Origin: Thermoplasmata archaeon
Lineage (GTDB): Archaea > Thermoplasmatota > Thermoplasmata > Lutacidiplasmatales > UBA184
DNA: 7,875 nucleotides
Assembly (NCBI GenBank): GCA_030039995.1
Contig: JASHUL010000097.1
Location: 1-7,875, forward strand
Direction: 5' to 3'
Positions 1 through 5,684 of this stretch are shown piece by piece. The notes beneath the pieces were generated by a model. That model saw only the letters and a program-made list of their open reading frames with translations, made no database searches and was not told where the DNA came from. The position numbers and the translations under genes were made by a program. The number at the start of each line of letters is the position of its first letter. The first letter of the stretch is position 1.

Positions 1-1
1 C

Positions 2-127
2 GGGATCCGCCGGCCGCTCACCGTGCCCACGACGCTGATGTTCCTCTACGGGTTCGCCCCGCGCCTCGCCGTCGGGCTCAACAACGCCTGGCGGTCGCTG
101 GTCGGCTTCCACCACAACCAGGGATAG
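2..127 (+). CDS. 3' end of an unrecognised protein (partial)
   Basis: This frame is open from the window edge to a TAG at 125-127 and gives 41 residues ending in GFHHNQG. The 5' end lies outside the window, so start and total length are unknown. The visible part has a hydrophobic stretch (LMFLYGFAPRLAVGL) followed by a Trp/Arg/His-containing tail. It could be a short membrane-associated or amphipathic C-terminus. I do not recognise the family. The gene converges on the sugar operon, with 21 nt between the two stop codons. That gap has no T-run or clear hairpin, so no terminator can be named. The frame is believable because it keeps a non-repetitive, hydrophobic protein-like composition up to the stop, but so short a piece could also be a chance open frame. 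Confidence 0.5.
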   Translation, partial: GIRRPLTVPTTLMFLYGFAPRLAVGLNNAWRSLVGFHHNQG

Positions 128-148
128 GCTCCCTCGCGGCCGGTCCGG

Positions 149-1135
149 TCACCCGAGCGGAAGCCGGAGCCATTCGGGATGGGCCCGGGCCCACTCCACG
201 GTCGGACGCAGACCGTCCGGCAGGTCCGAACGGGCCACCCAGCCAAGGACCCGCTCGGCCTTGCGGACGTCCGGGACCCGGCGGGGGATCTCATCGAAGC
301 CCGCCCCGAACGTCGCCTTCGCGTCCGCGTGCGTCGGGATGAGGTCCGAGCCAGAGGCGGCGAGCACGGCGCGGACCGCCTCGAGAATCGTCCGTTCCTT
401 GGGGAATCCGAAGTTGAACGTCTCGCCGACCGCGGAGTCGCGCTCCAGGCAGAGCAAGAGCGCCGCGATGAGGTCCGCGATGTAGGTGAAGCACCGGGTC
501 TGCGCTCCGTCCCCGTAGACGACCGGGGCGTTCCCGTTCAGCACCCGATGCACGGTGAGCGGGATCACGAACGCCGGCCGCTGTCGGGCGCCGTAGATGT
601 TGAACGGACGGGCGATCGAGGTCGGAAGTCCGTGCTCGGTGTGGGCGGCGTTCACGAGATGCTCGCAGAGTCCTTTGCTCGAGCTGTAGCTCCACCGATC
701 GAGGCTCGGGTCCCCGAGCACGCGGTCCGCGGTCTCGAGCCAAGGGACGGCCGGGTTACGGCCGAACACCTCGCTCGAGCTCAGGTAGACGAACCGCACC
801 GAGCGCTCCATCGCGGTCCGGAGGACCGTGCGGGTACCGATCACGCTCGACTCGACGGTCTCCATCGGCGACGCGACGTACGACGCCACGCCGACGGTCG
901 CCGCCGCGTGCACGACCGCGCCGGGCCGGTCGCCGAACGCGCGGCGCACAGCGAGGGGCTGGGTGACGTCACATCGCCGGTAGACGAAGCCGGGGCGACC
1001 CGCCGCTTCGGTCAGGTTCACCGGCAACTTCCGACCGACGTCGAGGGCGATCACCTCGTCCCCCCGGGCGAGCAGGGCATCGACCAGGTGGCTCCCGATG
1101 AATCCGCCGGCGCCGGTCACCAGCACCTTCGTCAT
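149..1135 (-). CDS. NAD-dependent extended SDR, ArnA/UXS-like UDP-glucuronate decarboxylase or epimerase
   Basis: A 328-residue extended short-chain dehydrogenase, full length for the family, that probably acts on a UDP-sugar in the cytoplasm. Visible motifs are the Rossmann loop TGAGGFIGS (7-15), the SSSEVFG strand (119-125), the YSSSK catalytic pair Tyr150/Lys154, RPFNIYG (176-182), QTRCFTYIAD (212-221) and a C-terminal IPRRVPDVRKAERVLGW (283-299). Glu122 after serine, with Arg214 in the QTRCFT motif, matches the Ser-Glu/Arg set known in the ArnA decarboxylase domain and UDP-xylose synthases. Plain GalE-type epimerases usually lack that Glu. RWSYSSSK and the C-terminal PDVRKAERVLGW also recall ArnA. 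The start is an ATG overlapping the methyltransferase TGA (ATGA), with GGAGGTG 8 nt upstream. An upstream UDP-glucose dehydrogenase supplies the expected substrate. A UDP-apiose synthase-like enzyme, 4-epimerase or dTDP-glucose-dehydratase relative remains possible. The SDR fold is near certain; the exact reaction is moderate. Confidence 0.9.
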   Translation of the reverse strand: MTKVLVTGAGGFIGSHLVDALLARGDEVIALDVGRKLPVNLTEAAGRPGFVYRRCDVTQPLAVRRAFGDRPGAVVHAAATVGVASYVASPMETVESSVIGTRTVLRTAMERSVRFVYLSSSEVFGRNPAVPWLETADRVLGDPSLDRWSYSSSKGLCEHLVNAAHTEHGLPTSIARPFNIYGARQRPAFVIPLTVHRVLNGNAPVVYGDGAQTRCFTYIADLIAALLLCLERDSAVGETFNFGFPKERTILEAVRAVLAASGSDLIPTHADAKATFGAGFDEIPRRVPDVRKAERVLGWVARSDLPDGLRPTVEWARAHPEWLRLPLG

Positions 1136-2418
1136 CGGACCGGCACCTCCGTCGGCCGCAGCTCGGGTGTCGGCAGCGGGACGATGACCCCGCGAAGACG
1201 GTCGGGTCGGGCTCGCTCCAGCCGGGCGACGATCTCGTCGCGAAGACGCCAGGCGATCAGAAGGACGAAGTCGACCGGATGCTCGCGCAGCGCTTCCGAC
1301 GAGCGGATCGGGATGTGCGTCCCGGGCGTGACCAATCCCTGCTTCAACGGGTTGTCGTCCACGATGTATCGGACGACGTCGCTCCCGAGACCACAGTAGC
1401 TCAGCAGCGTCGTGCCGGTTGAGGGAGCCCCGTACCCCGCGAGGGACCGTCCCCCCGAGACGGCGTTGGCCACGGTCTCCCGGAGACTCGTTCGGACCCG
1501 CTCGACCTGGCCGGCGAACTCGCGGTAGCTCGCGAACCGGGTGACGCCGGCCGATTCCTCGGCGACCCGCACGGCCGCCACGGAGGGCCGGACCGGACGG
1601 CGGCCCGTGTCGGTGCGCTGGGCGAGCACGCGCAGCGACCCGCCGTACGCCTCGGTCGGGACGGCATCGAAGACCGAGAACCCGGCGAGCGCGAGCAGCC
1701 GTTCGAGCGAGTGGAGCGTGAAACCGTACAGCAGCTCGTGGTAGAACGTGTCGAAGGCGACCTCCTCGCGGACGGACGGAAAGTACGCTCGACCCTCCAG
1801 CGCAAGGATCCCGTCCGGCGCGAGCAGCTCGTGCGCGGTCCGGAGGAACTCGACCGGCGCCCGCACGTGCTGCAGGACCTGCGTCGCGCTGGCGACGTCG
1901 ACCGGGCCTCCGTGAGCGGCGACCTCGCGCGCGACCTCGGGGGTGAAGAAGCCGTCGAGGGTCGGAACCCCGTGCCCGCGGGCGATCGCGGCGATCCGGG
2001 GCGACGGCTCGACTCCCTGGACCCGGGCGTCCGGGGCACGAGCGAGGATCGAGCGTAGGAGCAGCCCGTCGTTGCTCCCGATGTCGAGGAACCGCGCTCG
2101 GGGGCGTGGGCCCACCGCTCGGACGATCTCCTCCGCGAGCTCGGCGTAATGCCGTTCGAGCGTGACGCCGGTGGGCACGTAGGAGTACTGGCGATAGACG
2201 CGGTTCGTCGCTTCCGGGGGCGCCGGGGCGACGATCTGGACCAGATGGCAGTCGGAACAAACGCCCATCACGAGGGGATACTGACGTTCGCCCCCGACCT
2301 CCTCGGGGGGGAGGAAGGCGTTCCCGAGAGGCTGGAGACCGAGGTCGAGGAACGGTCGCACCCCGGCGGCGCCGCAGACGTGACAGGGCGTCGGCTCCGG
2401 CGCGTCCCGGGCGGTCAT
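1132..2418 (-). CDS. SAM-dependent sugar C-methyltransferase-like protein (TcaB9/TylCIII type)
   Basis: A 428-residue protein with the three-part layout of NDP-hexose C-methyltransferases. An N-terminal zinc module has Cys12/Cys15 and Cys54/Cys57 (VCSDCHLVQ). A class I SAM-binding domain has LDIGSNDGLL (111-120) and VEP (136-138). A C-terminal domain has GYGAPSTGTTLLSYCGLG (328-345) and DDNPLKQGLVTPGTHIP (354-370). The family methylates a carbon next to the ketone of 4-keto nucleotide sugars. His184 in LQHV fits the family His in the middle domain. The usual YHEH is YHEL here (226-229), so the last His is Leu229. YGGSLRV (258-264) is conserved. The chosen ATG has no clear Shine-Dalgarno; a GTG seven codons upstream (2439) is possible but no better. 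The gene sits 29 nt after the SDR gene and overlaps the decarboxylase-like gene by 4 nt. The family is confident; substrate and activity are unknown. Confidence 0.9.
   Translation of the reverse strand: MTARDAPEPTPCHVCGAAGVRPFLDLGLQPLGNAFLPPEEVGGERQYPLVMGVCSDCHLVQIVAPAPPEATNRVYRQYSYVPTGVTLERHYAELAEEIVRAVGPRPRARFLDIGSNDGLLLRSILARAPDARVQGVEPSPRIAAIARGHGVPTLDGFFTPEVAREVAAHGGPVDVASATQVLQHVRAPVEFLRTAHELLAPDGILALEGRAYFPSVREEVAFDTFYHELLYGFTLHSLERLLALAGFSVFDAVPTEAYGGSLRVLAQRTDTGRRPVRPSVAAVRVAEESAGVTRFASYREFAGQVERVRTSLRETVANAVSGGRSLAGYGAPSTGTTLLSYCGLGSDVVRYIVDDNPLKQGLVTPGTHIPIRSSEALREHPVDFVLLIAWRLRDEIVARLERARPDRLRGVIVPLPTPELRPTEVPVR
1144..1150 (-). promoter_or_regulatory. Ribosome-binding site of the ArnA/UXS-like gene
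   Basis: The minus strand reads GGAGGTG 8 nt before the ATG at 1135-1133. It lies inside the last codons of the methyltransferase gene, whose TGA overlaps the ATG. A strong site together with the ATGA junction suggests translational coupling and supports this start. Confidence 0.7.
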
Positions 2419-2447
2419 CGCTCGGCGTTCCGGACGCACGGCTCGTC

Positions 2448-3233
2448 TTAGCCCTTCGCCGGGCCCCGCCACTCGAGGCTCGAAAACCCCCGGGCGTCGG
2501 CCGGCCACTCGACGACCGCCGCCCCCTGTTCGCGGGTCACGAGGACGGCCGATCCCGAGGCGAATCCCCGACCGGCGACGGTGCGGTCGGAGACGATCTC
2601 CGCCACGACGCGGGCGACGTCCCCGACCGGGAGCTGCCGGCGGGCGTCGTCCGCGCCGTAGAGACGCGCCCGCATCTCCGTGTCGATCCCTCCCGGGCAG
2701 ACCGCGACGGCGAAGAGCCGGTCGGACGGCGTCTCCTTCGCCAGGTCGAGCGTGAAGGCGACGAGCGCGGCCTTGCTCGCCGAGTACGCCGCGAGACCGG
2801 GGACGGGGGTGATCGCCGCGCGCGAGGCAATGTTGACGACCACGCCTCCGCCGGGTGCGGCGGTGAGGCGCGGCAAGAGGGCGCGGGCGACGAAGATCGG
2901 CCCCAGTGCGTTCGTCTCGAACGTCCGCCGTATCTCCTCGACGGTGGCCGAGCCGAGCGGCGCGACGGGGGAGGCGAAGCCGGCGTTGTTCACGACCGCG
3001 TCGACGCGACCAAAGTGCGACCCCAGGGCCTCGGCGAACCGTCCGACCGACTCCGGGTCCCGAACGTCCACGGCGACGTGGAGAGACTCCCCGACCCCCG
3101 GTCCGGCGGGGCCCGTCGAGCACGTCGCCACGCGGAATTCCTTCGCGACGAGCGCCCGGGCGATCTCTCGGCCCAGGGCCCGGCTCGCCCCGGTCACGAC
3201 CGCGACGCGGGATTCGCCCCTTTCAGTCGGCAC
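2448..3233 (-). CDS. Classical short-chain dehydrogenase/reductase
   Basis: A 261-residue NAD(P)-dependent oxidoreductase of the classical SDR family. It shows the cofactor loop TGASRALG (14-21), Asp56 after the third strand, NNAG (82-85) and the catalytic set Asn108, Ser137, Tyr150 and Lys154 (YSASK). PGGIDT (180-185) follows. There is no acidic residue at the end of the second strand (ATCST, 36-40), which leans toward NADP(H) but does not settle it. The last 40 residues (LVTREQGAAVVEWPADARG and after) do not resemble the usual SDR C-terminus and may shape the substrate site. The start is GTG at 3233-3231, behind a strong GGAGGG. It overlaps the galU end by 11 nt; the next in-frame GTG would cut the Rossmann loop. 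The substrate cannot be read from the sequence. Its place between UDP-sugar genes and a C-methyltransferase makes reduction of a keto-sugar plausible. Confidence 0.92.
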   Translation of the reverse strand: MPTERGESRVAVVTGASRALGREIARALVAKEFRVATCSTGPAGPGVGESLHVAVDVRDPESVGRFAEALGSHFGRVDAVVNNAGFASPVAPLGSATVEEIRRTFETNALGPIFVARALLPRLTAAPGGGVVVNIASRAAITPVPGLAAYSASKAALVAFTLDLAKETPSDRLFAVAVCPGGIDTEMRARLYGADDARRQLPVGDVARVVAEIVSDRTVAGRGFASGSAVLVTREQGAAVVEWPADARGFSSLEWRGPAKG

Positions 3234-4125
3234 GGCGTTCCCTCCGACGGTGGGCCGGACGGGGCTTCGGAGGGGCGGGGGACTCAGCGAGCAGTCGTTC
3301 CAGGACCGGGCGCAGGCGCTCCCGGTGCTCGGGCTGCCGGAAGGCGAACTCGAGGTTCGCGCGGAGCCAAAGGTACCGGTCGCCGATGTCGTACCGGACG
3401 CCCCGGAAGGTGGAGGCGAACACCGGCTCCTCGGTCGCGAGGAGTTCGAGCGCGTCGGTGACCTGGATCTCGCCGCGCCGACCGGGGCGGGTGCGGTCGA
3501 TCGCCGGGTAGATCGACGGCGTGAGGACGTACGCGCCGGTGATCCCGAGCCGGCTCGGGGTCTCGGACGGCTCGGGCTTCTCCAGCAGTCGTTCGCACCG
3601 ATAGAGACCCGGAGAGACCTCCTTCCCCTCGACGATCCCGTAGTCCCGGACCTTCTCTTCCGGCACCTCCTCGACCGCGAGGACGGGGGCATGGAGGGCC
3701 TCATACCGGTCCCAGAGCTGGCGAAGGAGCGGTGGGTCGGCGACGTTGATCGTGTCGCCGAGCAGGACCCCGAACGGGTCGCGACCGGTATGGAACCGCG
3801 CCAGACCGATGGCGTCCCCGAGACCCTTCGGCTCCCGCTGCCGGACGAAGTGGATCTGCGCTTTCCGGATGAGCTCGGCGAGCCGCTCCATCTCGGGCGG
3901 GCGACCCGCGACCTCGAACTCGGGGAGGTGGTCGAAGTGGTCCTCGAGCGCTCGCTTGCCGCGACCGGTGACGATGAGGATATCGTCCGCACCGGACGCG
4001 ACGGCTTCCTCGACGACGTACTGGATGATCGGGCGGTCGACCACGGGGAGCATCTCCTTCGGCTGACTCTTCGTCGCCGGCAGGAACCGCGTCCCGAGAC
4101 CGGCGGCCGGGATGACGACCTTCAT
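3223..4125 (-). CDS. galU: UTP-glucose-1-phosphate uridylyltransferase (GalU)
   Basis: A 300-residue nucleotidyltransferase that joins glucose-1-phosphate and UTP to give UDP-glucose and pyrophosphate; the family is cytosolic. The N-terminal signature AAGLGTRFLPATKSQPKEM (7-25) carries the UTP-binding Gly-rich loop and Lys23. Other GalU marks are RQREPKGLGDAIGLA (95-109), LLGD with the metal-binding Asp124 (121-124), EKPEP with Lys183 (182-186), GEIQVTDAL (218-226) and YDIGDRYLWL (245-254). Length is typical. The tail after about 281 is Pro/Arg-rich and probably disordered. Start ATG overlaps the dehydrogenase TGA as ATGA and follows GGAGG by 8 nt. Its partner gene immediately upstream uses its product. 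A thymidylyltransferase (RmlA) is unlikely because the motifs and the neighbouring UDP-glucose dehydrogenase favour GalU; some relaxed sugar or nucleotide specificity cannot be excluded. Confidence 0.96.
   Translation of the reverse strand: MKVVIPAAGLGTRFLPATKSQPKEMLPVVDRPIIQYVVEEAVASGADDILIVTGRGKRALEDHFDHLPEFEVAGRPPEMERLAELIRKAQIHFVRQREPKGLGDAIGLARFHTGRDPFGVLLGDTINVADPPLLRQLWDRYEALHAPVLAVEEVPEEKVRDYGIVEGKEVSPGLYRCERLLEKPEPSETPSRLGITGAYVLTPSIYPAIDRTRPGRRGEIQVTDALELLATEEPVFASTFRGVRYDIGDRYLWLRANLEFAFRQPEHRERLRPVLERLLAESPAPPKPRPAHRRRERRAD
3233..3245 (-). promoter_or_regulatory. Ribosome-binding block of the SDR gene (GGAGGGAACGCCG)
   Basis: The minus strand reads GGAGGGAACGCCG, and its last G is the first base of the GTG start. 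The GGAGG core is 7 nt from the start. The block is also galU coding sequence (the Arg-Glu-Arg-Arg of its tail). The same 13 nt precede galU at 4138-4126. It decides the GTG start. Confidence 0.75.
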
Positions 4126-5519
4126 CGGCGTTCCCTCCCGCGGGGGCGGCCCCCGGGACCCGGACCGACGGCAGAGCCCCGGCCGAGGGCGAGCACCGTG
4201 AGTCCGGCACGCGCGGCGAGCCGACCGTCGATCCCTCGGCGAAGGTCCACGACGATCGGCGAACGCATCCGTCGGCTCCACGCCGGCTTCCAGCGTCGGT
4301 AGACGGGCCAGTCGACCTGGACGACCGCGAGGTCCGCGTCCGCGAGCGCGTTTCCGACCGACCGGGAGAACTGGACCGCGCCGGTGCGTCCGGTCCGTTC
4401 CCACAGCGCCCGGAAATTCTCGACGGCCGAAGGGTCGTGCACCCGCACGCGGGCGCCGTCGGCGACGAGCCGTTCGACGATCGGGAGCGCGCGCGTCTCG
4501 CGCACGTCGTCCGTACCGGCCTTGAACGCGAGACCGAGGACCGCGACCGTTCGGCCGCGTAACGAGGGCACCGCCGACCGGATCAGTTCGACGGCGTGCG
4601 CGGTCTGGTCGCGGTTGACCGCCAGCACGGTGCCGGGGATCCGGGGCGCCACCCCCAGCGACTCGCCGCGTCGCGCGAACGCTCGAAGGTCTTTGTCGAA
4701 GCAGCTGCCGCCGAATCCCGGACCCGCTCGAAGGAATGCCGTGCCGATCCGCGGGTCGGCTCCGATCGCCTCCACGACCGTGTCGACGTCGGTACCCAGC
4801 TGCTCGGACCAGCGGGCGAGCTCGTTGGCGTAGGAGACCTTCAGCGCCAAGAACTCGTTGGAGCCGTGCTTGACGAGCTCGGCGCCCGACGGCGTGAGCT
4901 CGAGTACCGGAGCCGGGAACCCGGCGTAGACGCGTCGCAACCGCTGTCGGGCGCGCGGATCTCGAGCCCCCACGACGATCCGGGCGGGACGCATCGCGTC
5001 CTCGACCATTCGGCCCTCGGACAGGAACTCGGGGTTGACCGCGACGCTGAGCGCGGCCGTGCTCTTCCCGCTCGCCCGACGGAGGAGCGGTTCTACGACC
5101 TCGTCGGTGGTGCCCGGAACGACCGTACTCTTCACGACGACGACGCGGTATCCCCGCGCGGCCCGGATCGCTCGCCCGAGTGCGTTGACCGCGGTTCGCA
5201 GGGGTCCGAGGTCGACCGCGCCGTCCCGGCGGGCCGGCGTCGGGACGCAGAGGAAGATGCACTCCGCGCGCTGGGCCAGCTCGTCGACCGTGTCGAGCAC
5301 GCGGAATCGACCGAGTCGGACCTCGCGCCGGAGCAACTGTGCCAGACCCGGTTCGTCGTACGGACTGCGCCCTCGGCGGAGGGAGGCGCGGACCTTCGGA
5401 TTGATGTCGTGCGCGAACACCGTCCGGCCCCGGGCCGCGAACGCCAACGCCGTAGCGATCCCCATGTAGCCGACGCCGAGAATGCCGACCGACGGGGCCG
5501 ACCGCGTCCGTCGCCTCAC
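4122..5519 (-). CDS. ugd: UDP-glucose 6-dehydrogenase (UDP-glucose/GDP-mannose dehydrogenase family)
   Basis: A 465-residue nucleotide-sugar dehydrogenase that oxidises UDP-glucose to UDP-glucuronate with two NAD+. The NAD loop is GVGYMG (15-20), and Asp38 ends the second strand. CVPTP (91-95), KSTVVPGTT (130-138) and NPEFLSEG (162-169) follow. Lys217 and Asn221 (KHGSN), catalytic Cys273 in GGSCFDKD and Asp277 keep the spacing of characterised enzymes (Cys minus 56 is Lys). The C-terminal domain has GLAFKAGTDDVRET (329-342). All three family domains are complete; the last ~18 residues are a basic Gly/Pro/Arg tail. GTG at 5519 is the only usable start: the frame upstream has no start codon before a TAG at 5591-5589. 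A weak GAGG lies 9 nt before it. First gene of the operon; galU overlaps its stop. A UDP-N-acetylmannosamine dehydrogenase is the main alternative, but galU next door favours UDP-glucose. Confidence 0.95.
   Translation of the reverse strand: MRRRTRSAPSVGILGVGYMGIATALAFAARGRTVFAHDINPKVRASLRRGRSPYDEPGLAQLLRREVRLGRFRVLDTVDELAQRAECIFLCVPTPARRDGAVDLGPLRTAVNALGRAIRAARGYRVVVVKSTVVPGTTDEVVEPLLRRASGKSTAALSVAVNPEFLSEGRMVEDAMRPARIVVGARDPRARQRLRRVYAGFPAPVLELTPSGAELVKHGSNEFLALKVSYANELARWSEQLGTDVDTVVEAIGADPRIGTAFLRAGPGFGGSCFDKDLRAFARRGESLGVAPRIPGTVLAVNRDQTAHAVELIRSAVPSLRGRTVAVLGLAFKAGTDDVRETRALPIVERLVADGARVRVHDPSAVENFRALWERTGRTGAVQFSRSVGNALADADLAVVQVDWPVYRRWKPAWSRRMRSPIVVDLRRGIDGRLAARAGLTVLALGRGSAVGPGPGGRPRGRERR
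4126..4138 (-). promoter_or_regulatory. Ribosome-binding block of galU (GGAGGGAACGCCG)
   Basis: The minus strand reads GGAGGGAACGCCG directly before the ATG, with the GGAGG core 8 nt upstream. It also encodes the last residues (Arg-Glu-Arg-Arg) of the dehydrogenase. It is identical over 13 nt to the block before the SDR gene. It supports the ATG start and coupling to the upstream gene. Confidence 0.75.
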
Positions 5520-5548
5520 GGTCCGTTGCCTCGGGAGAAGAACTCGAG

Positions 5549-5562
5549 GTCGCGCCCGCGAC
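5549..5562. repeat. Perfect inverted repeat GTCGCG-CC-CGCGAC
   Basis: Two 6-bp arms are separated by 2 nt, 30-43 nt before the dehydrogenase GTG. The loop is too short for a good RNA hairpin, so a dyad for a DNA-binding regulator is the likelier role if it has one. In sequence this rich in C and G such repeats also arise by chance. Confidence 0.25.
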
Positions 5563-5609
5563 GATTCGACACGATCGGCCCTCGACCCCTACGGACGGGA
5601 GGTGCGCCT

Positions 5610-5617
5610 ACTTAACT
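5610..5617. promoter_or_regulatory. Candidate archaeal TATA-like element (ACTTAACT / AGTTAAGT)
   Basis: This is the clearest A/T-rich island in the spacer, with a symmetrical TTAA core at 5612-5615. Archaeal TATA boxes sit about 25-30 nt before the transcription start. Read on the minus strand it would give a start near 5586 and a leader of about 65 nt for the sugar operon. Read on the plus strand it would give a leader of about 45 nt for the zinc-finger gene. Neither side shows an obvious BRE. A second weak plus-strand candidate, CTCAAGCTT at 5664-5672, would fit a leaderless start at the GTG at 5694. This is inference from spacing and base composition only. Confidence 0.3.
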
Positions 5618-5684
5618 CGGCGGCCCGGAGGACGGCGCTGCCGAGGGACGACCGCCGGGAACGCTCAAGCTTCCGCGCGGGGTC

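Larger units (their letters stand above)
5520..5684. promoter_or_regulatory. Divergent intergenic region with presumed promoters for both directions
   Basis: This 165-nt spacer lies between the divergent starts of the UDP-glucose dehydrogenase (-) and the zinc-finger gene (+). Both flanking frames are stopped inside it, by TAG at 5591-5589 (-) and TAA at 5613-5615 (+), which supports non-coding status. It is the only place an operon promoter could lie close to the first gene. It holds one A/T-richer island (ACTTAACT) and a perfect 6-bp inverted repeat nearer the operon. No RNA gene or riboswitch is evident. Confidence 0.55.

Noticed and set aside
128..148. Terminator between the convergent genes at the left end
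   Set aside because: The 21-nt gap has no T-run and no convincing hairpin.
179..1399. 406-codon plus-strand open frame
   Set aside because: It is antisense to the ArnA/UXS-like and methyltransferase genes, Arg/Asp/His-rich, and has no recognisable motif. Long antisense frames are expected at this G+C content.
1136..2260. Upstream part of the 703-codon minus-strand frame that would extend the ArnA/UXS-like protein
   Set aside because: It is an Arg/Pro/Gly-rich shadow frame inside the methyltransferase gene. The Rossmann motif begins right after the ATG at 1135, which has a strong ribosome-binding site.
2586..2600. Repeated GC-rich words such as cgcgacg and gtcgacc across the window as possible short repeats
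   Set aside because: They have no fixed spacing or length and reflect codon bias in very G+C-rich coding sequence; there is no CRISPR-like periodicity.
2680..4302. 540-codon plus-strand open frame
   Set aside because: It lies antisense across three genes with clear catalytic motifs on the other strand and shows only low-complexity composition.
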